From Allodiplogaster sudhausi (Eukaryota > Nematoda > Chromadorea > Rhabditida > Diplogasteridae): DNA of 64,000 bases. Shown piece by piece: positions 52,761 through 63,826 of this stretch. The notes below the pieces were generated by a model that did no database searches, had not been told where the DNA came from, and saw only the letters and a program-made list of their open reading frames with translations. The DNA lies in the NCBI GenBank assembly GCA_945643635.1, contig CALZFC010000301.1:213501-277500 (forward strand), read 5' to 3'. The first letter of the stretch is position 1, and every line of letters begins with the position of its first letter. A program made the translations under genes and the position numbers.

Positions 52761-55700
52761 AGACCTGTTTCTCAATGAATTCAGCCATCTGCTGAGTTGT
52801 AATGTCTGCAGTACCAAAGGGCGCTCCGGCAGAGACATTGTTCCAGAGTCCGCTAAAAGCAGGAAACACTCTGAATAAAAGAGAGAATATTACTTGACAT
52901 TCGGAGCGATTTTCCTCTTTCCAAAAAAGTCAATTAAAAAATTATGGAAAATTCATGAGTGGAAGTTCCTAGTATCTGAAATATCAATTTAGCACACTGT
53001 AATGTTTTCTCAACTATTTATACAGTACCTCAGTCCAAGGCGGTCAAAGACCGAAACGGGCGGAACTTGTGGAGGCATTGGCATGATCTCTGGCTGCTAG
53101 AAAAAGAAAAGTATTACTTGTTGAAATGGGAATGAAGCAAAGTCTCGTTATATTTTTCTTGAATAAATCTTCGTCTTCCCTTAATTAAATAAAAAAAAAC
53201 TGCATTTTTACATTCTCTAAATGTCTGGAAGAGTAAAGAGACCTCACTTTTGCCAGGGACCCTCCCGAGAAATTGGTGTCGAATACTGGGGAAAACAGCA
53301 ATAAAACACTCGAATTCACCCGAATTGTCGACATATTCTAATTGTTAGACAAAAGACATTGGATCTCGCGATTTCTGTAGTGGATCCTTAATCCGAAAAT
53401 ATTTGTAGTGAGATTAGCGTATTTAGTGAGATTAGCGTATTGTTAAGTTGTGAGGATGGGAAGCAATAGGTCCGGGTTCGATGCCCGATGGAAAGAAATG
53501 ATAGGTCAATCTTTCCTCCTTTTCTCCAACCTTGTAGTCAAATGGAGTGCGAGTCCCGTTTCTCGTGATAAGCTGGCCTAAAACGATCGCATTTTCAAAA
53601 TTCTATTTTTTAACTCTATTTTCTCAGGAAACCTAATCTACTAGCGTTTTTTTTTCGATTACAAAACCTGAAACCTTATTGCATATCTAAAAAAAAACCC
53701 GGATATTTCATATAGTATTTTTTTAAGAAAAAAAAAATTATTGCTAACCCAGCAGACTAACAAAAAAACCACTGACCCAACTGAATGTACTCCGTGTCAC
53801 AATCCCTTCGAACTTCGAGATTGTTCGCAAAGTAGCCCATCGAGTACCACGTGTCCATTTGCACCTTCTCGAAAGGGCCGCGTTCAACCTGCGCAAAATA
53901 TATGTATAAACATTATTAAACATAAAAAAGTCTACATATTCAAAAAATATTATGCTACACAAATTATTTTCAATTGAAGATCCATATTTGAAATTGATTT
54001 TGTTTTCAAACAAGATTTATAGCATCTCTCTCTCTCTCTCTCTGTGTCTGTCTCCTTCACTCTATCTCTCTCTCTCTCTCTGTCTTTCTCCCTCGTTCTC
54101 TCTCTCTCTCTCTCTCTCTCTCCAACTCACCTTGTTCGGATCCAGGTAGTAGAATGGCGGATTCGCTGGGGGCGGCGGAGGAGGCGGAGGCTAGAACAAC
54201 ATATTAATAACAATTGAGCATTGCTCTAAAGCCTCCCTTTATTCAGAGGCAAAAGCGCGGGAATTTGAAATTTGAAAGTCTTTTAAACCTGCTGCTGCTG
54301 CGCCGCGAGTTGCTGCTGGAGATGCGCCATGTAGAGCATGGCGTTCGGCGAATTCATGGCCGCCACGCTGCTCGAAGAGCCGTCCAGTATCGGTTGCTGG
54401 TGATGCAGCTGCTGCTAGTTTTCATTTTTTTTTCCTTTTTTTTCCTTTTTTCCATTTCATTCTTTTTTTCTTTGTCAAATAATATGTATGTTGTTTTATC
54501 AAAAAAATTATTATTAAAAAAATACCTTTCCATTTTTCTTACCGGAATGTCAAGAGGCATGGTTCCCTGGAGTGTCGTAACTGGCGACTGCGGTGCAGGA
54601 TAGAAGTGCTGCTGCGGCTGATGTTGTTGATGGTGCTGTTGATGCTGGTGCTGGTGCGGTGGTGGCCCGCCGTATCCTCCTACTCCGCCGCTCGCGTCCC
54701 CCCACGGCGCGGCAGTCGGTGCTGGCGCAGCCGCGGCGCCAAACCCAACGCTCGCAGAGTACTCGATGCGCGTATTTTCGCTGCAAGATATGTAACATTA
54801 TTACTTTTTTTTTAATTTGAATTGTCACAATAAAAAATGGCATTATTAAATTTTATTTTACATCAATAATAAATGTCAGTCATGACAGGTTACAACTACT
54901 CTTCTCCAACTTGTATTCTGCGGACTGCACTGCCGAAGCTGGTGTTGAGGAGAGGGGAGGCTGAGGTGCGGCGGCTGCTGCTGCAGGGGGCGAGCCCGAC
55001 GGACGTGAAGCAGATCGATCCTGAGAACAGGGAATACAAGGGTTGCCCCGTCGGAGTCTTTGAGGCACTCCACCCTTTTGGTCGACCCAGAATTATCCCA
55101 CTTTTTTTCTTGTACAAATTCGGTTACTTTATTCAGAAAAGGGAGAAAACGGGGAATTTTTTTTACTACCATACCATGTTCTTAAGAACCCATTTTCACC
55201 AAACCCCAACCGGTGCTGCAAACCCGTCCGGAAACCCTTTCATTCCCTATCCTGAACAACAAGATGTGGAGATGATAGAGATCAATAATAGAGAAATGAT
55301 AGGGATATAGTAACAAATGATAAATCAGAGTGGACAATAAGCTTTTAAGCTGGTAGCATCAACAGTCGTAGAAGCAGACATATAAAATTTTTGAGGAGAA
55401 ATAGAAAGTCCTCTAAAATCACAGTAAATTCCACTGTTCTAGTTCCATTTTCGTTCGCCTGCTTCCAGTCTTTATCTTTTCTCTTCGTCTTCTTCTTTTA
55501 CCCTTGTCGTCAAACATGGCTATCAAAATCACAAACCGAGCGGAAATGGCTATTGTCATCAAAGGAGCCTGAGGTGCTGTCATCCAGTGAGTCCCTGCAA
55601 TTATATCAACCTTGTGCCATACACCTTTGAAGAGAGTCCACAAAGAAAACTTCGTTGTTAAGATATCCTGTACTGTTGATAGGGCCATATACTCTTGTTA

Positions 55701-58700
55701 TATTAGATCAGTAACACTACCTAATTACATTAGGAAGGTGTGTACCTCTACCTAGTTGAATGAGGTTGGTCTAGTTATACAATATCGGTATATCACCAAA
55801 TTTATCTAGTTATATAAGATCGCTTATCTAGTGATATGAGATCAGTATGTCCCCTGATTTGTTCCACTAGGACGGTGTACTCCCTAACTACTTGTATTTG
55901 GTGCATCCCTTATCACATTAGGTCGTGTATCACTAGTTATATGAGATCGGTGTACCTCTAGTTAGTTATATTAGGTCGGTGTACCCCTTATCTAGTTATA
56001 TTAGGTCGGTGTACCCCTTATCTAGTTATATTAGGTCGGTGTACCCCTTATCTAGTTATATTAGGTCGGTGTACCCCTTATCTAGTTATATTAGGTCGGT
56101 GTACCCCTTATCTAGTTATATTAGGTCGGTGTACCCCTTATCTAGTTATATTAGGTCGGTGTACCCCTTATCTAGTTATATTAGGTCGGTGTACCCCTTA
56201 TCTAGTTATATTAGGTCGGTGTACCCCTTATCTAGTTATATTAGGTCGGTGTACCCCTTATCTAGTTATATTAGGTCGGTGTACCCCTTATCTAGTTATA
56301 TTAGGTCGGTGTACCCCTTATCTAGTTATATTAGGTCGGTGTACCCCTTATCTAGTTATATTAGGTCGGTGTACCCCTTATCTAGTTATATTAGGTCGGT
56401 GTACCCCTTATCTAGTTATATTAGGTCGGTGTACCCCTTATCTAGTTATATTAGGTCGGTGTACCCCTTATCTAGTTATATTAGGTCGGTGTACCCCTTA
56501 TCTAGTTATATTAGGTCGGTGTACCCCTTATCTAGTTATATTAGGTCGGTGTACCCCTTATCTAGTTATATTAGGTCGGTGTACCCCTTATCTAGTTATA
56601 TTAGGTCGGTGTACCCCTTATCTAGTTATATTAGGTCGGTGTACCCCTTATCTAGTTATATTAGGTCGGTGTACCCCTTATCTAGTTATATTAGGTCGGT
56701 GTACCCCTTATCTAGTTATATTAGGTCGGTGTACCCCTTATCTAGTTATATTAGGTCGGTGTACCCCTTATCTAGTTATATGAGGTCGGTGTACCCCTTA
56801 TCTAGTTATATTAGGTCGGTGTACCCCTTATCTAGTTATATTAGGTCGGTGTACCCCTTATCTAGTTATATGAGGTCGGTGTACCCCTTATCTAGTTATA
56901 TGTGGTCGGTGTACCCCTTATCTAGTTATATGAGGTCGGTGTACCCCTTATCTAGTTATATGAGGTCGGTGTACCCCTTATCTAGTTATATGAGGTCGGT
57001 GTACCCCTTATCTAGTTATATTAGGTCGGTGTACCCCTTATCTAGTTATATTAGGTCGGTGTACCCCTTATCTAGTTATATTAGGTCGGTGTACCCCTTA
57101 TCTAGTTATATTAGGTCGGTGTACCCCTTATCTAGTTATATTAGGTCGGTGTACCCCTTATCTAGTTATATTAGGTCGGTGTACCCCTTATCTAGTTATA
57201 TTAGGTCGGTGTACCCCTTATCTAGTTATATTAGGTCGGTGTACCCCTTATCTAGTTATATTAGGTCGGTGTACCCCTTATCTAGTTATATTAGGTCGGT
57301 GTACCCCTTATCTAGTTATATTAGGTCGGTGTACCCCTTATCTAGTTATATTAGGTCGGTGTACCCCTTATCTAGTTATATTAGGTCGGTGTACCCCTTA
57401 TCTAGTTATATTAGGTCAGTGTACCCCTTATCTAGTTATATTAGGTCGGTGTACCCCTTATCTAGTTATATTAGGTCGGTGTACCCCTTATCTAGTTATA
57501 TTAGGTCGGTGTACCCCTTATCTAGTTATATTAGGTCGGTGTACCCCTTATCTAGTTATATTAGGTCGGTGTACCCAATATCTAGTTATATTAGGTCGGT
57601 GTACCCCTTATCTAGTTATATTAGGTCGGTGTACCCCTTATCTAGTTATATTAGGTCGGTGTACCCCTTATCTAGTTATATTAGGTCGGTGTACCCCTTA
57701 TCTAGTTATATTAGGTCGGTGTACCCCTTATCTAGTTATATTAGGTCGGTGTACCCCTTATCTAGTTATATTAGGTCGGTGTACCCCTTATCTAGTTATA
57801 TTAGGTCGGTGTACCCCTTATCTAGTTATATTAGGTCGGTGTACCCCTTATCTAGTTATATTAGGTCGGTGTACCCCTTATCTAGTTATATTAGGTCGGT
57901 GTACCCCTTATCTAGTTATATTAGGTCGGTGTACCCCTTATCTAGTTATATTAGGTCGGTGTACCCCTTATCTAGTTATATTAGGTCGGTGTACCCCTTA
58001 TCTAGTTATATTAGGTCGGTGTACCCCTTATCTAGTTATATTAGGTCGGTGTACCCCTTATCTAGTTATATTAGGTCGGTGTACCCCTTATCTAGTTATA
58101 TTAGGTCGGTGTACACCTTATCTAGTTATATTAGGTCGGTGTACCCCTTATCTAGTTATATTAGGTCGGTGTACCCCTTATCTAGTTATATTAGGTCGGT
58201 GTACCCCTTATCTAGTTATATTAGGTCGGTGTACCCCTTATCTAGTTATATTAGGTCGGTGTACCCCTTATCTAGTTATATTAGGTCGGTGTACCCCTTA
58301 TCTAGTTATATTAGGTCGGTGTACCCCTTATCTAGTTATATTAGGTCGGTGTACCCCCCCCCCTGCTCTACCTCGCAGATCGTTCCGCCTTCTCGTCGTC
58401 ATTCATCCACTCTGTAACGCGGCCACCGCCCGCTCCTCCTCCTCCCAATGACGAGTCAATGTTAGCCGTCTGGGAGGCCGAGACCAATGGCCGAGTCCAC
58501 GCAGACGGCTTCGCAGCGTTCCCGCCAGATTGCTAAAAAAAATTACGGTAGTTTTTCGGATTACGGTAGCTTTTATTACGGTAGTTTTAAGGTCCCTGGA
58601 TCGCCTCTTCAATATACGATTTCTTTGAATTACAGTTAAAAGAGATGTCCATGGAGCCGTAAATTTTAAGGCCCCTAATAATAAACCCATTTTAAGGATC

Positions 58701-61700
58701 CTTAGAGAGCCCTAGTTTAAGGCCCCTTTAGGAGCAAACACTTTTTTTAAGGCCCCTTTAGGAGCCAGCCCTATTTTAAGGCACCTTTAACATCCCTATT
58801 TTACGGCCCTTTAAGAGCCCTATTTTACGGCCGCCTTTCAGCGCCCAGCCAACCGACCTGCCATCCGTTCTGGCCGCCAGCACTCGCTGCAGTGTTCGCT
58901 GCGTCCTCTTCGCTCGTGCTTCGCATTCGTTGGCGAGGACGGTCTTGAATGGAACATAAAAATTAGTTTGAAAAAAATCTAAATAATAAAAACAAATTGA
59001 TAAATTTCAGTTATTTTACGAAATATCACCGAAAAGCACACTTTTTCTTTACAGCACATTTGTTTCTTTTTTTTTTAAATTTCCCACACATTCATTTACA
59101 CTGCTTCTTTACTCCAAAAATCAATTATAATTTAAGTTTGCTGCAGCTCTAGACGATTCCTCATTTCAGCATCACGGCGAAATGATAATTTCCTCATGTC
59201 ATTTCGCCTTGATGGTGAAGGATTCTTTTCCTAGTGTCCATCCACCGCAACCTAGATGTCACCTTTCGGATCTCGTGGATTGTACAGTCCCTGCGCGCGA
59301 GAGTTGAAGGTCGTGTTCGCCGTGCCTCCGCCGCGTCCCGAGGCAGGCGCACCGCGACGAGCGACTTCAAAGGAATTAATATTAATTATCTTCTCTATTA
59401 CCAAAAATAACTGGAAATACATCATTATCTTCCATTACCGACGTCATTAAAAATAAATAAATATAATTATACTATCGTGTGATTCCTCCGAGTCAGTAAG
59501 TTCTGCCACCTGATTTTGACAAAAAATTTCAGGTAATAGCCCCTTTTTCCCATATCCATCTTCAGCCTATTTTTTGGGGTCCATAGACTCCCTCCTTTCA
59601 CAAGGATTTCTGGGTCCATAGACCCCTCCTTTTACGGAAGCTTCTGGGTCCATAGACGCTAATTCCCCCAACGATTATGCTTCAATTACTAACTGAATCT
59701 GGCCGAAAACGTTCCATCCTCTCCGACTGCACCGACTCCGCCCCCTCCTCCGTTGACTCCGCCCCTCGTGGCCGAATAGGCCCCTCCCCTTCCTCCTCCT
59801 CCTCCTCCACTCAGGGGTGTCCCGCCGACTCCGCCCCCACGTCCACCAATCACGGACGAGAATGCGCTGGGAGCACCGCCACTTCCACCGCCACTCGATC
59901 CGCTGCGACCTGCAAATCATAAACTTGTAAAAAACAGAAACATTTCCAAAAATAACCAATCTACATTTACGATTAGCCTGTAAGCTAATTAAAATAAAAG
60001 AGGCACGCTGCAATACTATACTAGCTAAGTTTATAGGCACGTTTAGCCAGCCACCTCCCATTCAAAGAACCCGGTTATTCAATTATGTGTACACGCTGCT
60101 TTGTAGTGCCTGGCGGCTCCAAGGGGGGGGGGGGAATATGGCCCCAAATTCGCTGTCCCCACCCCTCGTCGAGGGGGGTCTCTCCATCCTCAAGGAGTAT
60201 CCCCACCCCATCCTCAAGGGGTATCCCCACCCCCATCCTCAAGGGGTATCCCCACCCCCATCCTCAAGGGGTATCCCCACCCCCTCCCCATCTACTAACC
60301 CCACGGCTTGACTTGCTGCCACGCGTTCTGGCCCGCTCGATCGGGCGTCATTCCTCCTCCTCCTCCGACGCCGCCTCCTCCTTGCTGGGGAGACGCGGCA
60401 ACCATCTTCTGCCGCTCGGCAGCAGACAGCGATGCGATGGCCTTGGACGAGTTGATGTTGGATTGGAGCATCTGGGCAAAGAAAAAGAGTTGCATTCCTT
60501 TATATTGAAAACACTATATTCGATACCAAATTCTGCGTGGGACCCAAAGTTAACTATTTAGGCTTTCCTATTTAGGCTTTCCTAATTAGGAAAGCCTAAA
60601 TAGGAAACATAAACTTCTCCGCTCTGACCTCCTCGGTCTCGCTGAGTGGCGTACACACGATGGGTTGCTGCGGAATCGGAGTGAAGAGCAGGACGCAGTC
60701 GCTCAGCCCGTCAGGTGGTGGATTCGCACGACCAGATGAAGCCTGGCGAAGGAGAATGGTATAAAATAAATAATAAATCGTATGACATTAAAATAACGAT
60801 TAAAATACTTGCACCCTTATGATATTGAAATAAAAATTCTCAAAATACATTAACCCAATCTATAAGATTTATTTAAATATCTCAATATGGCAACAAACAG
60901 ATACTGCCTGCAACGTACAAAAGTTACAGTATATCACGTAAACAGGATTCTTTTTTTGATATTCAGATGCCAATATGGTTTTTTACTTCATGCTAGATTT
61001 TAATGCCCATGTTTTTCTACTTACAAGCGCAAGAAGGTCCTCTCTTCCATAGCGATTCGGCACGAAAACCGGCGGAGCCAGTGGATAGTCCTGCAAATTA
61101 CATAATGAAAAACAAAGGATTGAAAAAATGAATAGAATAAGAATAATAAATATATAGACGTATTTTTTTTATGGACAGCCCAATATGAAAATTCAGCAAA
61201 ATCCAGTTTCGAGCATTACTTTTTCTACTGACCTAGTTCCCCACCGTGATTCTTTCTGCCGTGTATGTTCACTGTAAATTGCATGTTCAAAACTGAATGA
61301 TCCTCTATAACAGTATTCGTTTCATCATCATTCACCCATAATGTAATTCAATACTATTTAAGATGACAAGTATACTGTGCCCTTCAATAACATCTTATAG
61401 CTCCGGGAAAAGCGTTTTTTTTTCTTCTCAAACAATATGAAAAGGAAGCCAAACTAAAAGAATTCCTATTTCTACAACATCATCATAGAGCTGCCGAACA
61501 TGATATGGCTTGTATTTAGTACGACTGAATCAAAAAAATGATAGACCAAGAGATGTGCAGAGTTCAGTAGCAATTTCATTATAATCTCGTTATTAGCTTT
61601 GGATTATTCCCTGCTAGGAATAAATATTAATATGCACATTAATCAGATGGGATATAATAAAAATTTTGTGAATACTATTTCTACACAGGACAGCTGAGAT

Positions 61701-62930
61701 TGTAGGAAAGGGGTAACAGCAGCAGGAATTTGGCTCAGCATACTGCGCTTTCTCTCTCTCTCTATCGTTCTCTCTCTCTCGTCGCTCTCTCAACCTCCCC
61801 TTTCTCACTCCATTCTTTATCTCTCCTCTCTCCCCACTCTCTCTCTCCTCCTCCTTTTTCTCTCCTCTCTCTCTCCCCACTCTCACTCCTCTCTCTTTCT
61901 CTCTCTCTGACTTCCCCATCAACCGCCGTTCCTTCCTTCTTTCCTAAAGCAGTTCCCACTTACTCTCGTGCCTCTCCTTCTTCTCCCTTATCTCTCTCGC
62001 CATCTCTCGCACCCCCCACAGCAAAAGGCAAAACATAGCGCAGCCAGCGAGACATATGCACGTGACATAGAAGAGCATTCGACATTCCCTTCTCTTTCCC
62101 ACTTCCCAACCTCGATCTCTTCATTCCTTGTCTCTCTCTCTCTCCCTCCTTCCCTCTCTCTTTCTTTCTCTCTTTTTGCCTCTCTCTTCCTCCTCCCTCT
62201 CTCTCCTCTCTCACTCTTCCTTCCTTCTCTCTCTCTCTCTTCCTTTTCGCTCTCTCTTCCTTCACTCTCTCTCTCTCCCCTCCTCCCTTCCATAGTCACC
62301 TTCCCAATGAAACGTTGAGCAAACAAATACTCTATTCGCTCTCCCAAACTCAGCTGCAGCCTCCTCTGTGTGTGCCTGATTGTGAGGATGAGGAGTTGCA
62401 CATTGTTAGCTTGATCGGGATCATCTGGTGAAATTACGTCACAGGAAATTACCTGCTGGAGAAGATGAAGCTTGCATGGGGGGTACAGGAATAGTTACAA
62501 ATACAAAGTAACGAAGGGGGTCTAGAAATACCATATAGGATGCGGTGGGTTTGGATTCGATATCAGCATACCAGAGAATCTGGAGATGTGGGTATTCTGG
62601 TAAGGCTGCAGGGTCTTCGCGGCGGCCATTTCAGCATTTCTATTTGAAAAAAAAAACAGGGAACTGCCATTTCCCACGTGACGTCACTTTCCTTGGCAGA
62701 GTGCCAAAAAAATACATTTCTAAACCCGCTATGGAATTCATAATATTCCATGTAAATTTCTGGTCTGTTTAATTGCAACAAATTGACTGCGTCGAGGACG
62801 CGGAGGAAACGAACATTCTCCGATAGATCGGGCGCGATGCCACCGCCGATGCCGTAAGATCCTCCGCCACCTCCGCCGCCACGCAAGGGCGCCGCCGCAG
62901 CACCCGCGGCGTTGAAGGTCGAGCGCATCC

Positions 62931-62972
<42 letters not shown>

Positions 62973-63783
62973 GTGAGAGAGAAGGGAAATAGAGGGAGAG
63001 GAGAGTGCATATATAACTTTCATAACTGTAAACTAATCGCAATATCAAATCTTAATTAACAATTTGAATGTTTATTATTAGAAATCCATGAGACCATCCC
63101 GGAAGAAAATTAGGCCTTTTTTTCTTATGGTCTTAATAATAATAAACAAACGAAATAATTAAAGAGCACCCCTTAATAATTAGTAGTGGTGGAAGCTTGC
63201 ACTGATTGGGAAAAACTTGTATAAAAGTTGAGGGAATGAGTAGGGCATGAGGAAAAAGTGCTTGAGAAAAAACGAACGGGTGGGGGAGGGGTTAAAAAGA
63301 AAGAGGAAGAGTAGTGGTGGTCAACAAGGCCGCGTCGGCCACTTCTCGATAGATATGGTCACGTGCGCGCACGCTTGTCACCTTGGTATCCAAAGAATTC
63401 GAGCGTTTATTATATAGACTCCGACTATTATATAGACATCTTTTTATTGGCTACAAGTCGACGAGCACTAGGGGCTTTCAGCATGGCAAAAAACAAACCA
63501 TTCTGACGTTCTTATTACACGATTCCGCCATTTAAAAAGATTACAGTTCTTTTACAGAATATGCCCACACCAAAAAGCTTTGACCGAGTGGTTTGGAAAG
63601 GAAATTAAGAATTGCAGATAAAGCACTTCTGAAAATCAATTGGGCTAAAAGTTTGTTTTTTTTGGAGTAAAAAGGAAAAAAATGAGTAAATGTTAGAGTA
63701 AAAGAGAATTAAGAAGAGAGAAATAAGAGATACCAGGTAGGCTGGAAGCTATTGTTGCTCGGATGCTCGTTCGCGACGGACAT
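45475..63783 (-). CDS. GIGYF: GYF-domain protein (GIGYF type), 29 exons
   Basis: Scaffold that binds proline-rich partners through the GYF domain and 4EHP through an N-terminal motif, repressing mRNA translation in the cytoplasm. Exons from 5': 63783-63734, 62929-62788, 61090-61025, 60742-60629, 60471-60300, 59909-59694, 59364-59263, 58943-58858, 58532-58372, 54780-54543, 54414-54289, 54190-54131, 53888-53777, 53285-53248, 53096-53029, 52870-52765, 52445-52314, 51920-51823, 49794-49666, 49405-49324, 49041-48861, 48439-48237, 47914-47830, 47498-47392, 47197-47120, 46748-46596, 46290-46129, 45781-45704, 45591-45475. Phases agree; 1153 residues in this form. Seen in order: NSFQPTWMRS; 4EHP-type motif RYGREDLLAL (YxxxxLL); Gly/Arg-rich region; Gln/His and proline runs; GYF domain (YYLDPNK, ERGPFEKVQMDTWYSMGYF) near 500-550; a Glu/Arg/Lys/Ala-rich coiled coil; the GIGYF tail (VESPDEVEDFLVGYLGE, then FRATSNPNRTNQGEIE). 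The 3' end of exon 2 is uncertain (62815, 62788 or 62726). Confidence 0.9.
48670..48850 (-). repeat. ~22-bp tandem array at the 5' end of GYF intron 21
   Basis: About eight units resembling AAAAGTGAGGATATCATAT on the plus strand, diverging at the edges. The intron's donor is at 48860-48859, so the array begins about 20 bases inside the intron. Confidence 0.8.
49440..49665 (-). repeat. Degenerate array of the donor sequence in GYF intron 19
   Basis: The donor is CAA/GTGGGTCTAATC on the minus strand. The intron then repeats GGGTCTAAT several times between long G runs (poly-C at 49580-49590 and 49620-49629 on the plus strand). Confidence 0.6.
50216..51841 (-). repeat. ~33-copy array of an exon end plus its 5' splice site
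   Basis: On the minus strand, GYF exon 18 ends CGACAGATTGAGGA followed by the donor GTAAGAGAGA (exon/intron border at 51823/51822). The intron then repeats this piece about 33 times, as CGACAGATTGAGGAGTAAGA or the variant with TTTAGGA, separated by (GA)n of variable length. Every copy I checked keeps GGAGTAAG. Two blocks about 490 bp apart are near-identical, so there is a higher-order duplication. Reading past the true border in frame gives TAA at once. Confidence 0.9.
53440..53490 (+). pseudogene. tRNA-derived fragment with a B box
   Basis: GGTTCGATGCC at 53475-53485 sits in a T-arm with a 4-bp stem (CGGG/CCCG) and a 7-base loop; a weak A-box-like TAGCGTATTGTTAAG lies upstream. In an intron of the GYF gene, on the opposite strand. 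Confidence 0.3.
55690..58371. repeat. 30-bp minisatellite, at least 79 units, in GYF intron 9
   Basis: From 55981 to 58350 the 30-base unit starting GTACCCCTTATCTAGTTATA repeats 79 times in exact register. Differences are few: T-to-G and A-to-T changes clustered in units 27-34 (56761-57000), and single variants near 57391, 57571 and 58111. Leftward (55690-55980) the copies are strongly diverged. The right end stops in a poly-C run 15 bases from the 5' splice site of GYF exon 9. The unit is a multiple of three and open in one plus-strand frame, giving an artefactual 812-codon reading frame; on the minus strand every frame has a stop in each unit. Confidence 0.97.
58552..58857 (-). repeat. ~28-bp degenerate tandem array in GYF intron 8
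   Basis: Units resembling TTTAAGGCCCCTTTAGGAGC and TTACGGCCCTTTAAGAGC repeat about eight times on the plus strand, followed by ATTACGGTAG repeats. On the minus strand the array begins about 20 bases after the donor of exon 8. Confidence 0.75.
59555..59665 (-). repeat. ~38-bp tandem repeat in GYF intron 6
   Basis: Three units containing GGGTCCATAGAC plus CCTCCTTT, close to the donor of exon 6 at 59693. Confidence 0.65.
60130..60299 (-). repeat. ~28-bp tandem repeat at the 5' end of GYF intron 5
   Basis: About five units of CATCCTCAAGGGGTATCCCC plus a poly-C tail, ending at the donor of exon 5 (60299). The left side has a poly-G run at 60124-60133. Confidence 0.8.
60564..60607. repeat. Perfect 22-bp palindrome
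   Basis: The arms 60564-60585 and 60586-60607 are exact reverse complements with no spacer (centre CCTAATTAGG). A direct copy of TATTTAGGCTTTCC lies just outside. It is in a short GYF intron. Confidence 0.9.
62300..62639 (-). other. Candidate extra GYF exons (62639-62572 and 62424-62300)
   Basis: If exon 2 is extended to 62726, two further segments join in phase (2 then 1 then 0) before exon 3: one reading NAEMAAAKTLQPYQ, the next reading NNVQLLILTIRHTQRRLQLS and ending QRFIGK at a good donor (AAG/GTGACT). Together with the longer exon 2 they add about 67-94 residues depending on the form compared. Phase agreement supports them, but they match nothing in GIGYF proteins that I know, so they may be cassette exons or chance. 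Confidence 0.35.
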
Positions 63784-63826
63784 TGCTCGTCGGATGCTGA
63801 TTGTGCAGGAGATAAAGTCTCAGCTG
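63784..63826 (-). promoter_or_regulatory. 5' UTR acceptor of the GYF gene
   Basis: On the minus strand a pyrimidine-rich TCTTTTTCAG ends at 63824, 40 bases before the start codon at 63783. It is a good acceptor for a spliced leader or an untranslated first intron. Use is inferred. Confidence 0.4.

Noticed and set aside
54593..54820. Plus-strand frames rich in Ala, Leu and Val over 54593-54820
   Set aside because: Shadows of GYF exon 10, whose minus-strand frame joins its neighbours in phase.
55981..58350. CRISPR array
   Set aside because: The repeats are directly adjacent with no spacers, and the genome is eukaryotic.
55979..58417. 812-codon open reading frame of a 10-residue repeat (SSYIRSVYPL)
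   Set aside because: It is the translation of the 30-bp minisatellite, whose length is a multiple of three. It lies antisense in a phase-supported GYF intron and has no start context or non-repeat domain.
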